From Clostridia bacterium (GTDB lineage Bacteria > Bacillota > Clostridia > Oscillospirales > Acutalibacteraceae), in assembly GCA_017537245.1 (NCBI GenBank), contig JAFYLD010000016.1, positions 1-33,462 on the forward strand: a stretch of DNA of 33,462 bases, in the 5' to 3' direction. The notes beneath the pieces were generated by a model. That model searched no databases. It was given only the letters and a program-made list of their open reading frames with translations, and was not told the DNA's origin. Each line of letters opens with the position of its first letter. The first letter of the stretch is position 1. Position numbers and translations under genes: made by a program. Of the stretch, positions 15,584 to 24,281 are shown one piece after another.

Positions 15584-16330
15584 TTATTCAGCAGCTTCTT
15601 CAGCTACTTCTTCTGCAGCATCTTCAACTGCAGCTGTGCCCATCTCTTCACCTTGTCTGCCTTCAATAACAGCAGCAGCGATAGTTTCAGCGATGAGTTT
15701 TACAGCGCGGATAGCGTCGTCGTTACCTGGGATAACTGCGTCGATTTCGTCTGGATCACAGTTAGTGTCTACGATAGCGATAATCGGGATACCGAGCTTC
15801 TTAGCTTCAGCAACAGCGATTCTCTCTTTGCGTGGGTCAACGATGAAAAGAGCGCCTGGGATCTTGTTCATGTTTTGGATACCACCGATGAACTTTTCAA
15901 GTTTCTCGATTTCAAGAGTAAGTGTTGCAACTTCCTTCTTAGGAAGAAGATCAAATGTACCGTCATCACGCATAGCGCGGAGCTGCTCAAGACGAGCGAT
16001 ACGGGTACGAATTGTGCTGAAGTTTGTGAGCATACCACCGAGCCAACGTGCGTTTACGTAAGGCATACCGCAATGCTCTGCTTCTTCTTTAACAGAATCT
16101 TGAGCCTGCTTTTTGGTACCTACGAAAAGAATGTCACCGCCGTTTGCTGCGATTTCGCGAGCAAACAAGTAAGCTTCGTTAAGTTTCTTAACGGTCTTCT
16201 GAAGGTCGATGATGTAGATGCCGTTACGCTCTGTGAAAATGTACTCTGCCATTTTTGGGTTCCAACGTCTTGTCTGGTGACCGAAATGTACACCTGCTTC
16301 AAGAAGTTGTTTCATTGATACAACTGCCAT
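15584..16330 (-). CDS. rpsB: Small ribosomal subunit protein S2
   Basis: 248 residues from the ATG at 16330, set by AGGAGG 8 nt upstream. The frame continues upstream to a GTG, but that would run through the leader and add residues no S2 has. S2 binds the 30S platform late in assembly, near S1. Conserved parts include [43 protein letters not shown] and [13 protein letters not shown]. The C-terminus ends in an acidic Ala/Glu tail (about 20 residues), common in Clostridia. It is first in the rpsB-tsf operon, preceded by a leader of about 125 nt with hairpins. Confidence 0.98.
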   Translation of the reverse strand: MAVVSMKQLLEAGVHFGHQTRRWNPKMAEYIFTERNGIYIIDLQKTVKKLNEAYLFAREIAANGGDILFVGTKKQAQDSVKEEAEHCGMPYVNARWLGGMLTNFSTIRTRIARLEQLRAMRDDGTFDLLPKKEVATLTLEIEKLEKFIGGIQNMNKIPGALFIVDPRKERIAVAEAKKLGIPIIAIVDTNCDPDEIDAVIPGNDDAIRAVKLIAETIAAAVIEGRQGEEMGTAAVEDAAEEVAEEAAE

Positions 16331-16457
16331 AATTTTTTCCTCCTGAGGTTTTTCCTCCATCCCGTAAAGCTTGCGGTACTGACCTTGTATCGTGGTCACA
16401 CCTCTACCTGCATAATACGGAATGTGTGTAATATTTTTTGCTACTTTTCCAGTAGCC
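16331..16457 (-). promoter_or_regulatory. Structured 5' leader of rpsB
   Basis: The inferred leader holds at least three hairpins, given in plus-strand coordinates: GCTACT/AGTAGC (16440-16456), TGACC/GGTCA (16380-16398, loop of 9) with possible extension by GGT/ACC, and GAGG/CCTC (16345-16357) just before the ribosome binding site at 16339-16344. The last hairpin includes an upstream GGAGG that could act as a decoy site. Ribosomal protein S2 represses its own operon through a leader in other bacteria; whether this leader does so is inference. Confidence 0.5.
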
Positions 16458-16462
16458 GATAA

Positions 16463-16491
16463 ATTATATCATAACACTTTTAAAATTGCAA
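16463..16491 (-). promoter_or_regulatory. Promoter of rpsB-tsf
   Basis: On the minus strand, TTGCAA (16486-16491), a 17-bp spacer and TATAAT (16463-16468). It sits just after the WYL-regulator stop, with no terminator between. An inverted repeat AACACTT/AAGTGTT (16473-16479 and 16490-16496) overlaps the -35 box and spacer. Confidence 0.85.
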
Positions 16492-16500
16492 GTGTTTTTT

Positions 16501-17511
16501 CTATTTTTTGTAAACTTTTAATATTTCTTCTGCCCTATCAACAATTTTTTGACGCAATTCTTCGGGACGAATTACCTCTATCATATTCGAGTAGTTGGTA
16601 ATCCAAGTTACAAGCGCGTCACTCACGGCCGCTTTTACAGTAAAATCAAAAGTATTTTCTGTAACGTTGGTAATAAAGATGCTATCACCAAATCTATCAG
16701 TAACCTGCTCGAGAATCTTGTTACTACAACGCAGTTTTACCTCTTGCATATTACCGCCAAACATACCAAAAAGCTTTTTAGTATAATCGGCGACGTCAAA
16801 ACTATCGCGGTAGTCACTAACCTCACTAAAATGACGAACAGGTTGATCGGTAATTTCTACCTTATGAATACGATCAATACGTAAATTCATTAAATTATCA
16901 TATTTATCGTAATTGCCTATAAGATAATAATAGTCAAACTGCCACGTCATAGCATAAGGACTAACAACGCGTTCTTTTGATTCGGTAATAATTTGTCGGC
17001 CTTCACGCAATATTTTTTTTGTATAGGTAAACTTAATCTTTTTACCCTGCTCTATTGCAGAATTGATTTGATCGATATTGTAAAACAACTCTTCGTTATG
17101 AGTTTTACTGCTAGAATCAATATAAATTCCGCGCAAGCCGCTTTTAACTTGATGAATGCTTAGCATCTTATCTAATTTTTTGGTAAGTTCGCGCGTCTTT
17201 TTCTCGCTAATAAATTTGGCCGTACGAACAGCATCGCTAAGCAAAAAAATCTCTGGTAACTCGAAATCTCTGCTGGCTAAAAAATAACCGTTTTTTGGCA
17301 CTCTCGTTTGAATAATATCGTATCCAAAATCAATAAGACAGTTTATATCGTCATAAATAGCTTTTCGTTCAGCAGTAATATCAAAAGAAGCCAATTTATC
17401 ACAAATCTCAGTTGCAGACAATGGATGCTGTTCATCGGTGAATTCGGTAAGAATTTTAACAATATATAAAAGTTTTACCTTTTGTCCTCTTCTTGCTTTG
17501 CTTTCTGCCAT
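16501..17511 (-). CDS. WYL-domain transcriptional regulator
   Basis: 336 residues. Residues about 8-75 form a DeoR/HTH_11-type winged helix (LLYIVKILTEF, LSATEICDKL, AIYDDINCLIDFGYDI). Residues about 140-225 form a WYL domain, with the core WQFDYYYLIGNYD and LRIDRI; the C-terminal third is the WCX extension (FDFTVKAAVSDALVTWI). WYL regulators sense ligands, often nucleotides or nucleic-acid fragments, and control varied genes. It is the last gene of the long minus-strand run, overlapping the RNase M5-like gene by 37 bp and ending 10 bp before the rpsB promoter. Its ATG follows AAAGGCGGTGG. Its target is unknown. Confidence 0.88.
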   Translation of the reverse strand: MAESKARRGQKVKLLYIVKILTEFTDEQHPLSATEICDKLASFDITAERKAIYDDINCLIDFGYDIIQTRVPKNGYFLASRDFELPEIFLLSDAVRTAKFISEKKTRELTKKLDKMLSIHQVKSGLRGIYIDSSSKTHNEELFYNIDQINSAIEQGKKIKFTYTKKILREGRQIITESKERVVSPYAMTWQFDYYYLIGNYDKYDNLMNLRIDRIHKVEITDQPVRHFSEVSDYRDSFDVADYTKKLFGMFGGNMQEVKLRCSNKILEQVTDRFGDSIFITNVTENTFDFTVKAAVSDALVTWITNYSNMIEVIRPEELRQKIVDRAEEILKVYKK

Positions 17512-18089
17512 TGTTCCACCGCCTTTGTAAATTCTTTTAGATCAAAAATAGCATTTAAACAGTCCAAAAACGCATTTGCTGATATTCCTTTAGGCAAATC
17601 AAGTTTAGCCGCAAAATCATCTCTTAAAATAGAGCTATTCTCACAACCGGATAAACCATACTTAAAAAGCAACGTTTTTGTAATAGATTTACGAGATTTA
17701 CTCTCAATGTTGTGCCCTATTACGCCACTACGTTCCAAAGCGTTTAGGATTATTTCTTGAGTCATACCTTCAACGCCCAAATAACCCTCTTTTGAAGGCT
17801 TGGTCTTGCGTTTTTCCTTGCCCAAAAGTTGCGGAATATAAACGTTAATAATACTACCCTTAGGACAAATTTGCTTTAAATGCGAGCGAATAAGCGCACC
17901 CGCAGAATCAGAATCGGTAATGATGATTAGTCCGCATTTTTGAGCCAGCAATCTTATAAACGCTCGTTTTTCGTTATCTTTAAAAATACTAAAACCATTT
18001 GTTGTAAGTATGGTAGCATCAATAACGTTTTCAAGGGTGATTTTGTCATATTTACCTTCGACAATAACCGCTTGGCTTAACTTAATCAA
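17475..18089 (-). CDS. RNase M5-like toprim protein
   Basis: 204 residues from a TTG at 18089, chosen because AAAGGGTG lies 6 nt upstream; GTG at 18098 and TTG at 18107 are alternatives. The toprim core shows VIVEGKYDK (catalytic Glu) and IIITDSDSAG (DxD pair), followed by the conserved GVEG segment and a C-terminal DUF4093-like region. RNase M5 (RnmV) trims the 5S rRNA precursor. The family normally lies beside ksgA; here it overlaps holA by 8 bp and the WYL gene by 37 bp. The toprim motif TDSDSAG differs from the usual TDPDFPG, so a related toprim nuclease with another substrate cannot be excluded. Confidence 0.75.
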   Translation of the reverse strand: MIKLSQAVIVEGKYDKITLENVIDATILTTNGFSIFKDNEKRAFIRLLAQKCGLIIITDSDSAGALIRSHLKQICPKGSIINVYIPQLLGKEKRKTKPSKEGYLGVEGMTQEIILNALERSGVIGHNIESKSRKSITKTLLFKYGLSGCENSSILRDDFAAKLDLPKGISANAFLDCLNAIFDLKEFTKAVEQWQKAKQEEDKR

Positions 18090-19137
18090 CAGATTCACCC
18101 TTTGCAATAATATAAACGAGTTTTACGGTAAGTTGCTCTAGTATTGTGCGCGGATCCGCACCAAAGCTCTTTAGCGCTTTATCGGCATCTGCAAGGCAAT
18201 CTAAACTCAAACGTAGTTTATTGCCATCAAATTTTCTAAGACTTTGTACAGCTCTATCAATCACAAACAATTTGTTTTTAGGATATTTAAAATCATTTGC
18301 AATATTATCTTTAGAAACACCGGCAATATTAGCAACGTATGCCCTATAAATATCTACGTAGCTAGATGAAGTAACGCTAAGTATTATCATAGGCTCAATA
18401 CGCATAAAGAACATATCGTCCAACATTTTTAGAGCTGTTGATATATCACCTGCAAAAATCTGCTTTACGTATTCATAAACCGAAGCGTCAACAGATTTTA
18501 CCGCAATTTTTTCAACAATATCTTTTGTGATCTCACCACTACCTACGTATGCGCAGAGTTTGTCGAGTTCGTTTTTTAGTGTGTTTAAATCAGTGCCCGA
18601 AACCTCAATAAGATAGCGGATCGCTATCTCGCCAAAATGACAACCGCGTTTTTTTGCGCCGTCGGATAACATCTTTGAAAGCGCGGTAACACTGCGATGA
18701 TTAATTTCTGCGCATTTACCGCCAACTTTTTCGACCGCAGACATTATTTTCTTTTCTTTAGTACCCTTTTTAGAGTCAAAATCAATATTATTAAACGCGA
18801 TAATAAGTACACACGTGTCGTTGGCGCTAGAAATCAAATCCAATAATTTATCAAAATTTTCTTTTGAGCAATGTTCAAAATCAAAATCAGATAATACAAC
18901 GCTTTTTCTATCTGCCATCATTGGGAATTGATTCACAGCATCAAAAGCCTCTTGTAAATTATCGTCGCCTTCAAACTTTTGAAGATTAAAAAAAGGATCA
19001 CCATCAGAAGCTTTTTTTGCCAAGGTATCTTTATAATTATTTTTTAAATATGCGTCATCACCAAAAATTAAATACACCGGTGCAAAACGACCGCTTGTAA
19101 TATCGCGACGCAATTCGTCTTCAAGTATAATTGGCAA
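18082..19137 (-). CDS. holA: DNA polymerase III delta subunit
   Basis: 351 residues, matching YqeN/HolA. Delta opens the sliding clamp within the clamp loader. Characteristic parts are the N-terminal APVYLIFGDDAYLKN, the AAA+-like fold without a working P-loop, and the C-terminal collar helices (ALKMLDDMF, RRLS-type LRLSLDCLADADKALKSFG). The start is a TTG at 19137, 18 residues before the conserved YLIFG, which is the usual distance; no ATG fits. It overlaps comEC by 17 bp. HolA commonly follows comEC in Firmicutes, where it is often followed by rpsT; rpsT is not here. Confidence 0.93.
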   Translation of the reverse strand: MPIILEDELRRDITSGRFAPVYLIFGDDAYLKNNYKDTLAKKASDGDPFFNLQKFEGDDNLQEAFDAVNQFPMMADRKSVVLSDFDFEHCSKENFDKLLDLISSANDTCVLIIAFNNIDFDSKKGTKEKKIMSAVEKVGGKCAEINHRSVTALSKMLSDGAKKRGCHFGEIAIRYLIEVSGTDLNTLKNELDKLCAYVGSGEITKDIVEKIAVKSVDASVYEYVKQIFAGDISTALKMLDDMFFMRIEPMIILSVTSSSYVDIYRAYVANIAGVSKDNIANDFKYPKNKLFVIDRAVQSLRKFDGNKLRLSLDCLADADKALKSFGADPRTILEQLTVKLVYIIAKGESVD

Positions 19138-20596
19138 TTAAATCACTTCTTTTCCTTTTGTATTCATAATAATACATATATCCTATAATCAACACAAGCA
19201 GTGCGATTGACCACCAAAAAGCGACTTTAGGAAGTACCGCAACAGTAATCGGCAACTGCGCGATTAAATTAACGATATATACCGTAAATTTGCTACACAT
19301 ACCCGCTATCCAAAACAATGGATAACTTATATATTTAACAAATGGTATAGCACCGGTAATTAAAGCAAAAACGTTCACAATAAGTGCTATAGTTATAGGA
19401 TACGTTATAAGCATATTTGTAATTGGAGATACTATAGACACAAAGCCAAACGTTTTAATAGTTACAGGCAAAGTAAATATTATTGCAAAAGTCGAACACA
19501 AAAATATGCCTATTATAATATCTAAAATTTTAGATTTAATATTAAATTTTTCTACAATACGCTTATGGTAAAATGGTACTGCCCAAATAATCGCAAGCGT
19601 TGACAATACCGATAATAAAAACGATATATTAGCAATAGCAAATGGCGCTAATATTAAAACGCCGGTAATTGCAGTAAATAAAGAACTGAGCGAATCGTTT
19701 TCACGACTAAATATTGGCGCAAGTCCCGCAATTATAAACATTACTCCCGCTCTGGTTATTGACATTGTAAAACCACCAATAGCCAAGATGGCTACAACAA
19801 ATGCTATTGATAAAAAGCTACGTAAATATTTGTTATAAAAAAGTCTATCAAAAAGCCAAAATATCGCCGCCATAATTATAGACAAGTGCATACCCGAAAC
19901 AACAATTACGTGACTTATTCCGGTTGTTTTTACGTTAGAAGAAAATCTGTCGCTAATAAGTGATTTATCTCCTGTAGTTACGGCTAACAACAACCCTGCC
20001 GTATTGCCACTAAATCGTGTTGAAATACTGTTTTTAACGTAGCCACGTATTTTGCCTGCCACGTTATAAAATGTATTCTTATCGCCCGTTTTAATAACTT
20101 TTTTAGCAACAGCTGTAGCATATATGCCATTACTGTAATCATATAAACGATATTCGTTATATTTACTAATAACGTCAAGCTCAATATTAGCAGAAACAAT
20201 ATCGCCCATTTTAAGCTTTGTTTTCTTGTAATCAAAGACTATGTATTTAGAATTTTGTGGCAAAGAATCACAATTTGAAACTTTAAGAACAAAAGTATAA
20301 TATTCATCAGACTTATCAGGCTCTTCTACAACCAAAAATTCGCCTGATATATTTTTGTTATCATATTTCTCGATTTTTTCTATTTGTGAAAACTCGCAAA
20401 ATAAACTAACTGAAAAAACTAATATGGCAATAGCAACAGTTATATATTTATACTTTTTTAAAAATATAAGTAAAACAAAAACACTAATTGCGCAACCAAG
20501 CAAACCAAACGCGATAGATTTATAATAAAGCGATATTACTGCAGCAAGCGAGCAAATAATCGCCGCAAAGAACATCGGCCTTTTTAAAACGTTCAT
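19121..20596 (-). CDS. comEC: ComEC-type DNA-uptake channel without nuclease domain
   Basis: 491 residues, against roughly 750-780 for full ComEC. The N-terminus has two or three membrane segments, then an OB-like DUF4131 region (about 83-165), then the Competence domain with the signature GISHVIVVSGMHLS (226-239) and many membrane helices. ComEC passes single-stranded DNA into the cytoplasm during transformation. The C-terminal metallo-beta-lactamase-like nuclease domain of the full protein is absent: the gene ends after the last helix (SIALLVLIIGYMYYYEY) with a charged tail, and the stop lies inside the holA start region, so this looks like a natural end, not a frameshift. The start overlaps the mntP stop (TAATG). 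Confidence 0.9.
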   Translation of the reverse strand: MNVLKRPMFFAAIICSLAAVISLYYKSIAFGLLGCAISVFVLLIFLKKYKYITVAIAILVFSVSLFCEFSQIEKIEKYDNKNISGEFLVVEEPDKSDEYYTFVLKVSNCDSLPQNSKYIVFDYKKTKLKMGDIVSANIELDVISKYNEYRLYDYSNGIYATAVAKKVIKTGDKNTFYNVAGKIRGYVKNSISTRFSGNTAGLLLAVTTGDKSLISDRFSSNVKTTGISHVIVVSGMHLSIIMAAIFWLFDRLFYNKYLRSFLSIAFVVAILAIGGFTMSITRAGVMFIIAGLAPIFSRENDSLSSLFTAITGVLILAPFAIANISFLLSVLSTLAIIWAVPFYHKRIVEKFNIKSKILDIIIGIFLCSTFAIIFTLPVTIKTFGFVSIVSPITNMLITYPITIALIVNVFALITGAIPFVKYISYPLFWIAGMCSKFTVYIVNLIAQLPITVAVLPKVAFWWSIALLVLIIGYMYYYEYKRKRSDLIANYT

Positions 20597-21171
20597 TATA
20601 TCACTAAAACACCAAGATGTTCTAACAAAATCTTTGCTCCGATAAGAATGAGTATAATACCACCAACAAGTTCTGCCTTTGATTTGTAAACCGCGCCAAA
20701 TTTATGACCAAGAACTACACCTATGGCTGATAAAACAAATGTTGTAGCACCAATAATTAGAATTGAAATAAGAATTTGTGGTAGCGTATCAATTCCATCA
20801 ATCGCAAAAGCAACACCAACGGCTAATGCATCAATACTAGTAGCAATTGCCATAATGAATAATTCTTTTACGTCAAAACAGCCGCAGCAATCATCGTCAT
20901 CGCTTTTAAATGACTCTATCGCCATTTTACCACCAATAAACATAAGCAAACCAAAAGCAATCCAATGGTCAAAATCCTCGATATAGGTTTTAAAGCTACT
21001 ACCAAGCAACCAGCCTATTAGCGGCATTAAAGCCTGAAATCCGCCAAAGAATAAAGCGATTAAACCCATTTGCTTATAATTAAGTTTTTGCATTTTAAGA
21101 CCTTTGCAAATCGCAACCGCAAATGCGTCCATAGAAAGGCCAATGCCTGTTAAAAAAACAGTCAAAATCAT
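20596..21171 (-). CDS. mntP: Manganese efflux pump MntP
   Basis: 191 residues from the ATG at 21171; the frame extends to a TTG inside rsgA, but the family starts at this ATG. MntP (DUF204) exports Mn2+ through six membrane helices made of two repeats, each with a conserved Asp motif: GLSMDAFAVAICKG and ATSIDALAVGVAF, both seen. A cytoplasmic loop between helices has a Cys/Asp-rich patch, DDDCCGCFD. In many bacteria mntP sits behind a yybP-ykoY manganese riboswitch; here it is inside a dense operon, 17 bp after rsgA, and has no room for one. The weak GGGG ribosome binding site is noted. Confidence 0.93.
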   Translation of the reverse strand: MILTVFLTGIGLSMDAFAVAICKGLKMQKLNYKQMGLIALFFGGFQALMPLIGWLLGSSFKTYIEDFDHWIAFGLLMFIGGKMAIESFKSDDDDCCGCFDVKELFIMAIATSIDALAVGVAFAIDGIDTLPQILISILIIGATTFVLSAIGVVLGHKFGAVYKSKAELVGGIILILIGAKILLEHLGVLVI

Positions 21172-21188
21172 AATATATTTACCCCATA

Positions 21189-22073
21189 TTATTTTTGTTT
21201 TGTGTTCCAAGCTGTAACATTTTTAAGCTCATTTGATAGCGCAATATAACTGTCATGTCTGGATTTTTGTATTTTACCTTCTTTTACAGCCTCAATAACT
21301 GCGCAACCTTTTTCGGTTGTGTGTGAGCATGACGTAAATTTACAGCCACCAATATATTCACTAAAATCTGGAAACGACTCTGCAAGCGCTAGCTTAAAAC
21401 TATACAAATCCTCATTAGTATCAACTGTCGAAAATCCAGGTGTATCTACAACGTAGGCACCATCGCCAACAAAGAAAAGTTCGGTATGGCGAGTAGTGTG
21501 ACGTCCTCGACCGAGTTTATCACTTACCTCGCCTGTTTTAAGTTGCAAATTTGGAAATAACGCGTTAAGAATACTGGACTTACCAACACCCGAGTTGCCC
21601 GAGAAAGCGCAAACACAATTTTTCATCTCTTTTTTTAGTAAATCTATACCTTGATTTTCTTTCGCAGAAACGACAAACGTTTTAAACCCAGCATTATTGT
21701 AGATGCTATAAAACTCGTCAAAAGAACCCATATCTGCTTTATTAAAAACAATTATAGGCTCAATACTATTATATACCGCAAGCGCGGTAAGACGATCTAT
21801 CATCAAGGTGTCGGGCGCAGGTGTTGTGTACGCCGAAACAATAAATAGCTTATCGATATTTGCGACGAGCGGTCTGTTAAATAAATTTTTTCTTTCTTTA
21901 ATTTCCTCGACAATACCATGGCTTTCATCGGTCAACGTAAAGCTTACCATATCACCCACAACAGGGGAAACTCCCGCTTTGCGAAAGTTTCCCCTAGCTT
22001 TACATTCGTATACGTTACCGTCACAAGCGACATAGTAAAAGCCGGAAATTGCTTTAATAAGTATACCTGTCAT
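21189..22073 (-). CDS. rsgA: Ribosome small subunit-dependent GTPase RsgA
   Basis: 294 residues, normal for the family. RsgA checks late 30S maturation at the decoding site. The order of GTPase motifs is circularly permuted, as expected: NKAD (111-114), then GNSGVGKS (159-166), then DTPG (210-213). An N-terminal OB fold precedes them and a C-terminal zinc knuckle follows with Cys244, Cys249, His251 and Cys257 (GGCKFTSCSHTTEKGC). It follows the PASTA kinase gene by 7 bp, the usual Firmicutes neighbour, and RsgA is a known substrate of PrkC in Bacillus. No clear ribosome binding site is seen, so coupling to prkC is likely. The customary rpe and thiN do not follow. Confidence 0.97.
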   Translation of the reverse strand: MTGILIKAISGFYYVACDGNVYECKARGNFRKAGVSPVVGDMVSFTLTDESHGIVEEIKERKNLFNRPLVANIDKLFIVSAYTTPAPDTLMIDRLTALAVYNSIEPIIVFNKADMGSFDEFYSIYNNAGFKTFVVSAKENQGIDLLKKEMKNCVCAFSGNSGVGKSSILNALFPNLQLKTGEVSDKLGRGRHTTRHTELFFVGDGAYVVDTPGFSTVDTNEDLYSFKLALAESFPDFSEYIGGCKFTSCSHTTEKGCAVIEAVKEGKIQKSRHDSYIALSNELKNVTAWNTKQK

Positions 22074-22080
22074 AATTTGT

Positions 22081-24261
22081 TTATTCGGTTACCATAGCAC
22101 AAATAATACAATCTCCATCAACTGGTTTTTTGTGCTCACTTACTTCAGTATTCGGACAATCTTCATGATCATCATCTGTATGTGATTCGTCATCAGCTAA
22201 TACTGCGCCACAATCGTCACAGTATCTTTTCTCTGGAGCATCGTTTGACACAAATTCTTGATAATCACGAATCTTCTTATCAACGTCAATATTATCTTTA
22301 TTATCCTTAGTAGTGTCGATAGTTAACGTTGCATAATCATACCAAGTATCATCTTTACCAAAACGAACCTTTAAGGTATATTTAACCGACTTATCGTTAG
22401 AAATCATTTCCTTGAAGGTGTAATCGATCTTTTTACTGAAGTTTAATTCAGTACTTTCTTCAATTTTTTCGCCGTCATACCAAATAGAAATATAACCGGT
22501 TTCTTTATAATCTTTAAAGTCATCTCTAATAGGAGCGGTTACTTTATATTTATAATCAGTAATACCAGTACTAATATAAATCTTAACTTCTGTACCTTCT
22601 GGAACTAATTCACTTGAACCTGCCTCTGGTTCTTGTGAAATAACCTTACCCTTGCTTGTTGTTTCATTAGGAGTTAGGTTACGTTCTTCAACAACGGCAA
22701 CAAGACCAGCTTCTTCAATATCTTCTATTGCTTTGTCTTTATTCAAACCAACAAGATTTGGTATCTTAATCATCTTAGCCGGCTTACCGGTGCTAATATA
22801 AACGGTAATTTCTGCACCTTCTGCCCAATTTGTACCATGCTTAGGATCGGTTTCGATTACAAGACCAGCCTCAACTTCATCGTGTGGAATTTCCTTAATA
22901 GCTATAGTAAAGCCATGAGATTCCAACTCGACCTTAGCATAAGACTCGGTTTTACCAGAAACGTTTGGTACCTTAACTGTATTTTTGCCCTGGCTTACAT
23001 AAAGTGTAATTGTATCTCCATATTTCAACTTTTTACCAGCGCTAAATGATTGGTCGCAGATATAGTTCACGTCATATTTATCATTCTTAACGTGTTCGAA
23101 TTTAAATTCAAGAATATTTTCAGCGTATAACTCATGACGTTTTACCTCATCAAAAGTCATGCCAATAAACTGAGGACACTCGACTTCTACTGTATTATTC
23201 TCAGTAAATGAAGGTAGTAATAAAACTATTGCAGCAATTATCGCAACAACAAGCGCTGATGCTATACCTATCAAAATAGGTATCATATTGTTCTTTTCTC
23301 TTACTTCTTCTACTACCTCATCCTCTTGAACTTCTGGCGCGACTGCAGCAGAAGCAGGTGTTGAAGACATTATAGAATCAACGTATTTTGTTGGTGAATT
23401 ATCAACAAAATATGAATAGTCAAATGTAGATTCGGGATCTTTTTTGAACTGCTCTAAATCACAAAGCATTTCAGAAGCAGACTGGTAACGACGCTCGGTT
23501 GTTTTTTGCATAGCGTGCATTGTAATCTGTTCAAGACCGAGTGGTATAGAAGGATTAATCTCGGTTGGCAATTTAGGATCGCGATGCAATTGCATAATTG
23601 CAACAGAAACAGCGCTTTCAGCTTCAAAAGGTAATTGACCTGTAAGCATTTCATAAAGCATAACGCCAACAGAATATATATCTGCTTTTTCGTCGGTCTT
23701 TTCGCCTCTTGCTTGCTCTGGACTAATATAATGTACCGAGCCGATTGCCTTATCTGTTATTGTACGTTGTTCATTACGCGCAAAGCGAGCAATACCAAAG
23801 TCAGCAACCTTGATAGTGCCATCGGAAAGCACCATTATATTTTGTGGCTTAACGTCACGATGAACAATGCCCTTATCGTGAGCGTGTTGTAAACCTCTTA
23901 AAATCTGTATTGTGAAAAATACAGCATCTTTCCATCTTAGACTACCTTGACGCTCTATAAATTCTTTCAAGGTGATGCCATCGATATATTCCATAACAAT
24001 ATATTGAATAAGGTCACCAAAACTTACGTCGTAAACCTTAACAATATTTGGATGTGATAGTACGGCAATAGCCTTTGATTCATTTTTAAAGCGACGAATA
24101 AATTCCTCGTTAGATACAAATTCTTCTTTAAGAATCTTAATGGCAACTATGCGATTCTCAACGTTGTCATACGCTTTGTACACAACAGCCATACCGCCAA
24201 CGCCAATAATTTCTTGAATTTCATATCGTCCGTCTAAACGTTTACCTACATACTTATCCAT
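22081..24261 (-). CDS. prkC: PASTA-domain Ser/Thr protein kinase with Cys-bearing extracellular tail
   Basis: 726 residues from the ATG at 24261 (AAAGGAT site upstream; a GTG three codons earlier is too close to it). The kinase domain (about 11-275) is complete: GVGGMAVVYKA, Lys42, HRDVKPQN (Asp136), ADFG (Asp154), SPEQARGE. One membrane helix spans 326-350. Outside lie three PASTA repeats (about 359-425, 427-492, 497-566), which bind muropeptides or peptidoglycan in homologues. After them comes an extra beta-like domain (571-660) and a Cys/acidic tail with C681-x2-C684, C702 and C718-x2-C721, which I do not know from PrkC. It is paired with its PP2C phosphatase, 20 bp upstream. Homologues control growth, wall synthesis and spore germination. 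Confidence 0.95.
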   Translation of the reverse strand: MDKYVGKRLDGRYEIQEIIGVGGMAVVYKAYDNVENRIVAIKILKEEFVSNEEFIRRFKNESKAIAVLSHPNIVKVYDVSFGDLIQYIVMEYIDGITLKEFIERQGSLRWKDAVFFTIQILRGLQHAHDKGIVHRDVKPQNIMVLSDGTIKVADFGIARFARNEQRTITDKAIGSVHYISPEQARGEKTDEKADIYSVGVMLYEMLTGQLPFEAESAVSVAIMQLHRDPKLPTEINPSIPLGLEQITMHAMQKTTERRYQSASEMLCDLEQFKKDPESTFDYSYFVDNSPTKYVDSIMSSTPASAAVAPEVQEDEVVEEVREKNNMIPILIGIASALVVAIIAAIVLLLPSFTENNTVEVECPQFIGMTFDEVKRHELYAENILEFKFEHVKNDKYDVNYICDQSFSAGKKLKYGDTITLYVSQGKNTVKVPNVSGKTESYAKVELESHGFTIAIKEIPHDEVEAGLVIETDPKHGTNWAEGAEITVYISTGKPAKMIKIPNLVGLNKDKAIEDIEEAGLVAVVEERNLTPNETTSKGKVISQEPEAGSSELVPEGTEVKIYISTGITDYKYKVTAPIRDDFKDYKETGYISIWYDGEKIEESTELNFSKKIDYTFKEMISNDKSVKYTLKVRFGKDDTWYDYATLTIDTTKDNKDNIDVDKKIRDYQEFVSNDAPEKRYCDDCGAVLADDESHTDDDHEDCPNTEVSEHKKPVDGDCIICAMVTE

Positions 24262-24281
24262 ATATAGCACTATCCTTTCTA

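Noticed and set aside
15653-16318. Plus-strand open frame of 221 codons opposite rpsB
   Set aside because: Cys/Phe/Val-rich composition with no domain, no ribosome binding site, and fully antisense to a conserved ribosomal gene.
16331-16399. N-terminal extension of S2 from a GTG at 16399
   Set aside because: It would translate the structured leader and the AGGAGG site; the ATG at 16330 has the proper site and the normal family start.
21172-21188. yybP-ykoY manganese riboswitch before mntP
   Set aside because: Only 17 bp separate rsgA and mntP, leaving no room, and no such fold is seen near.
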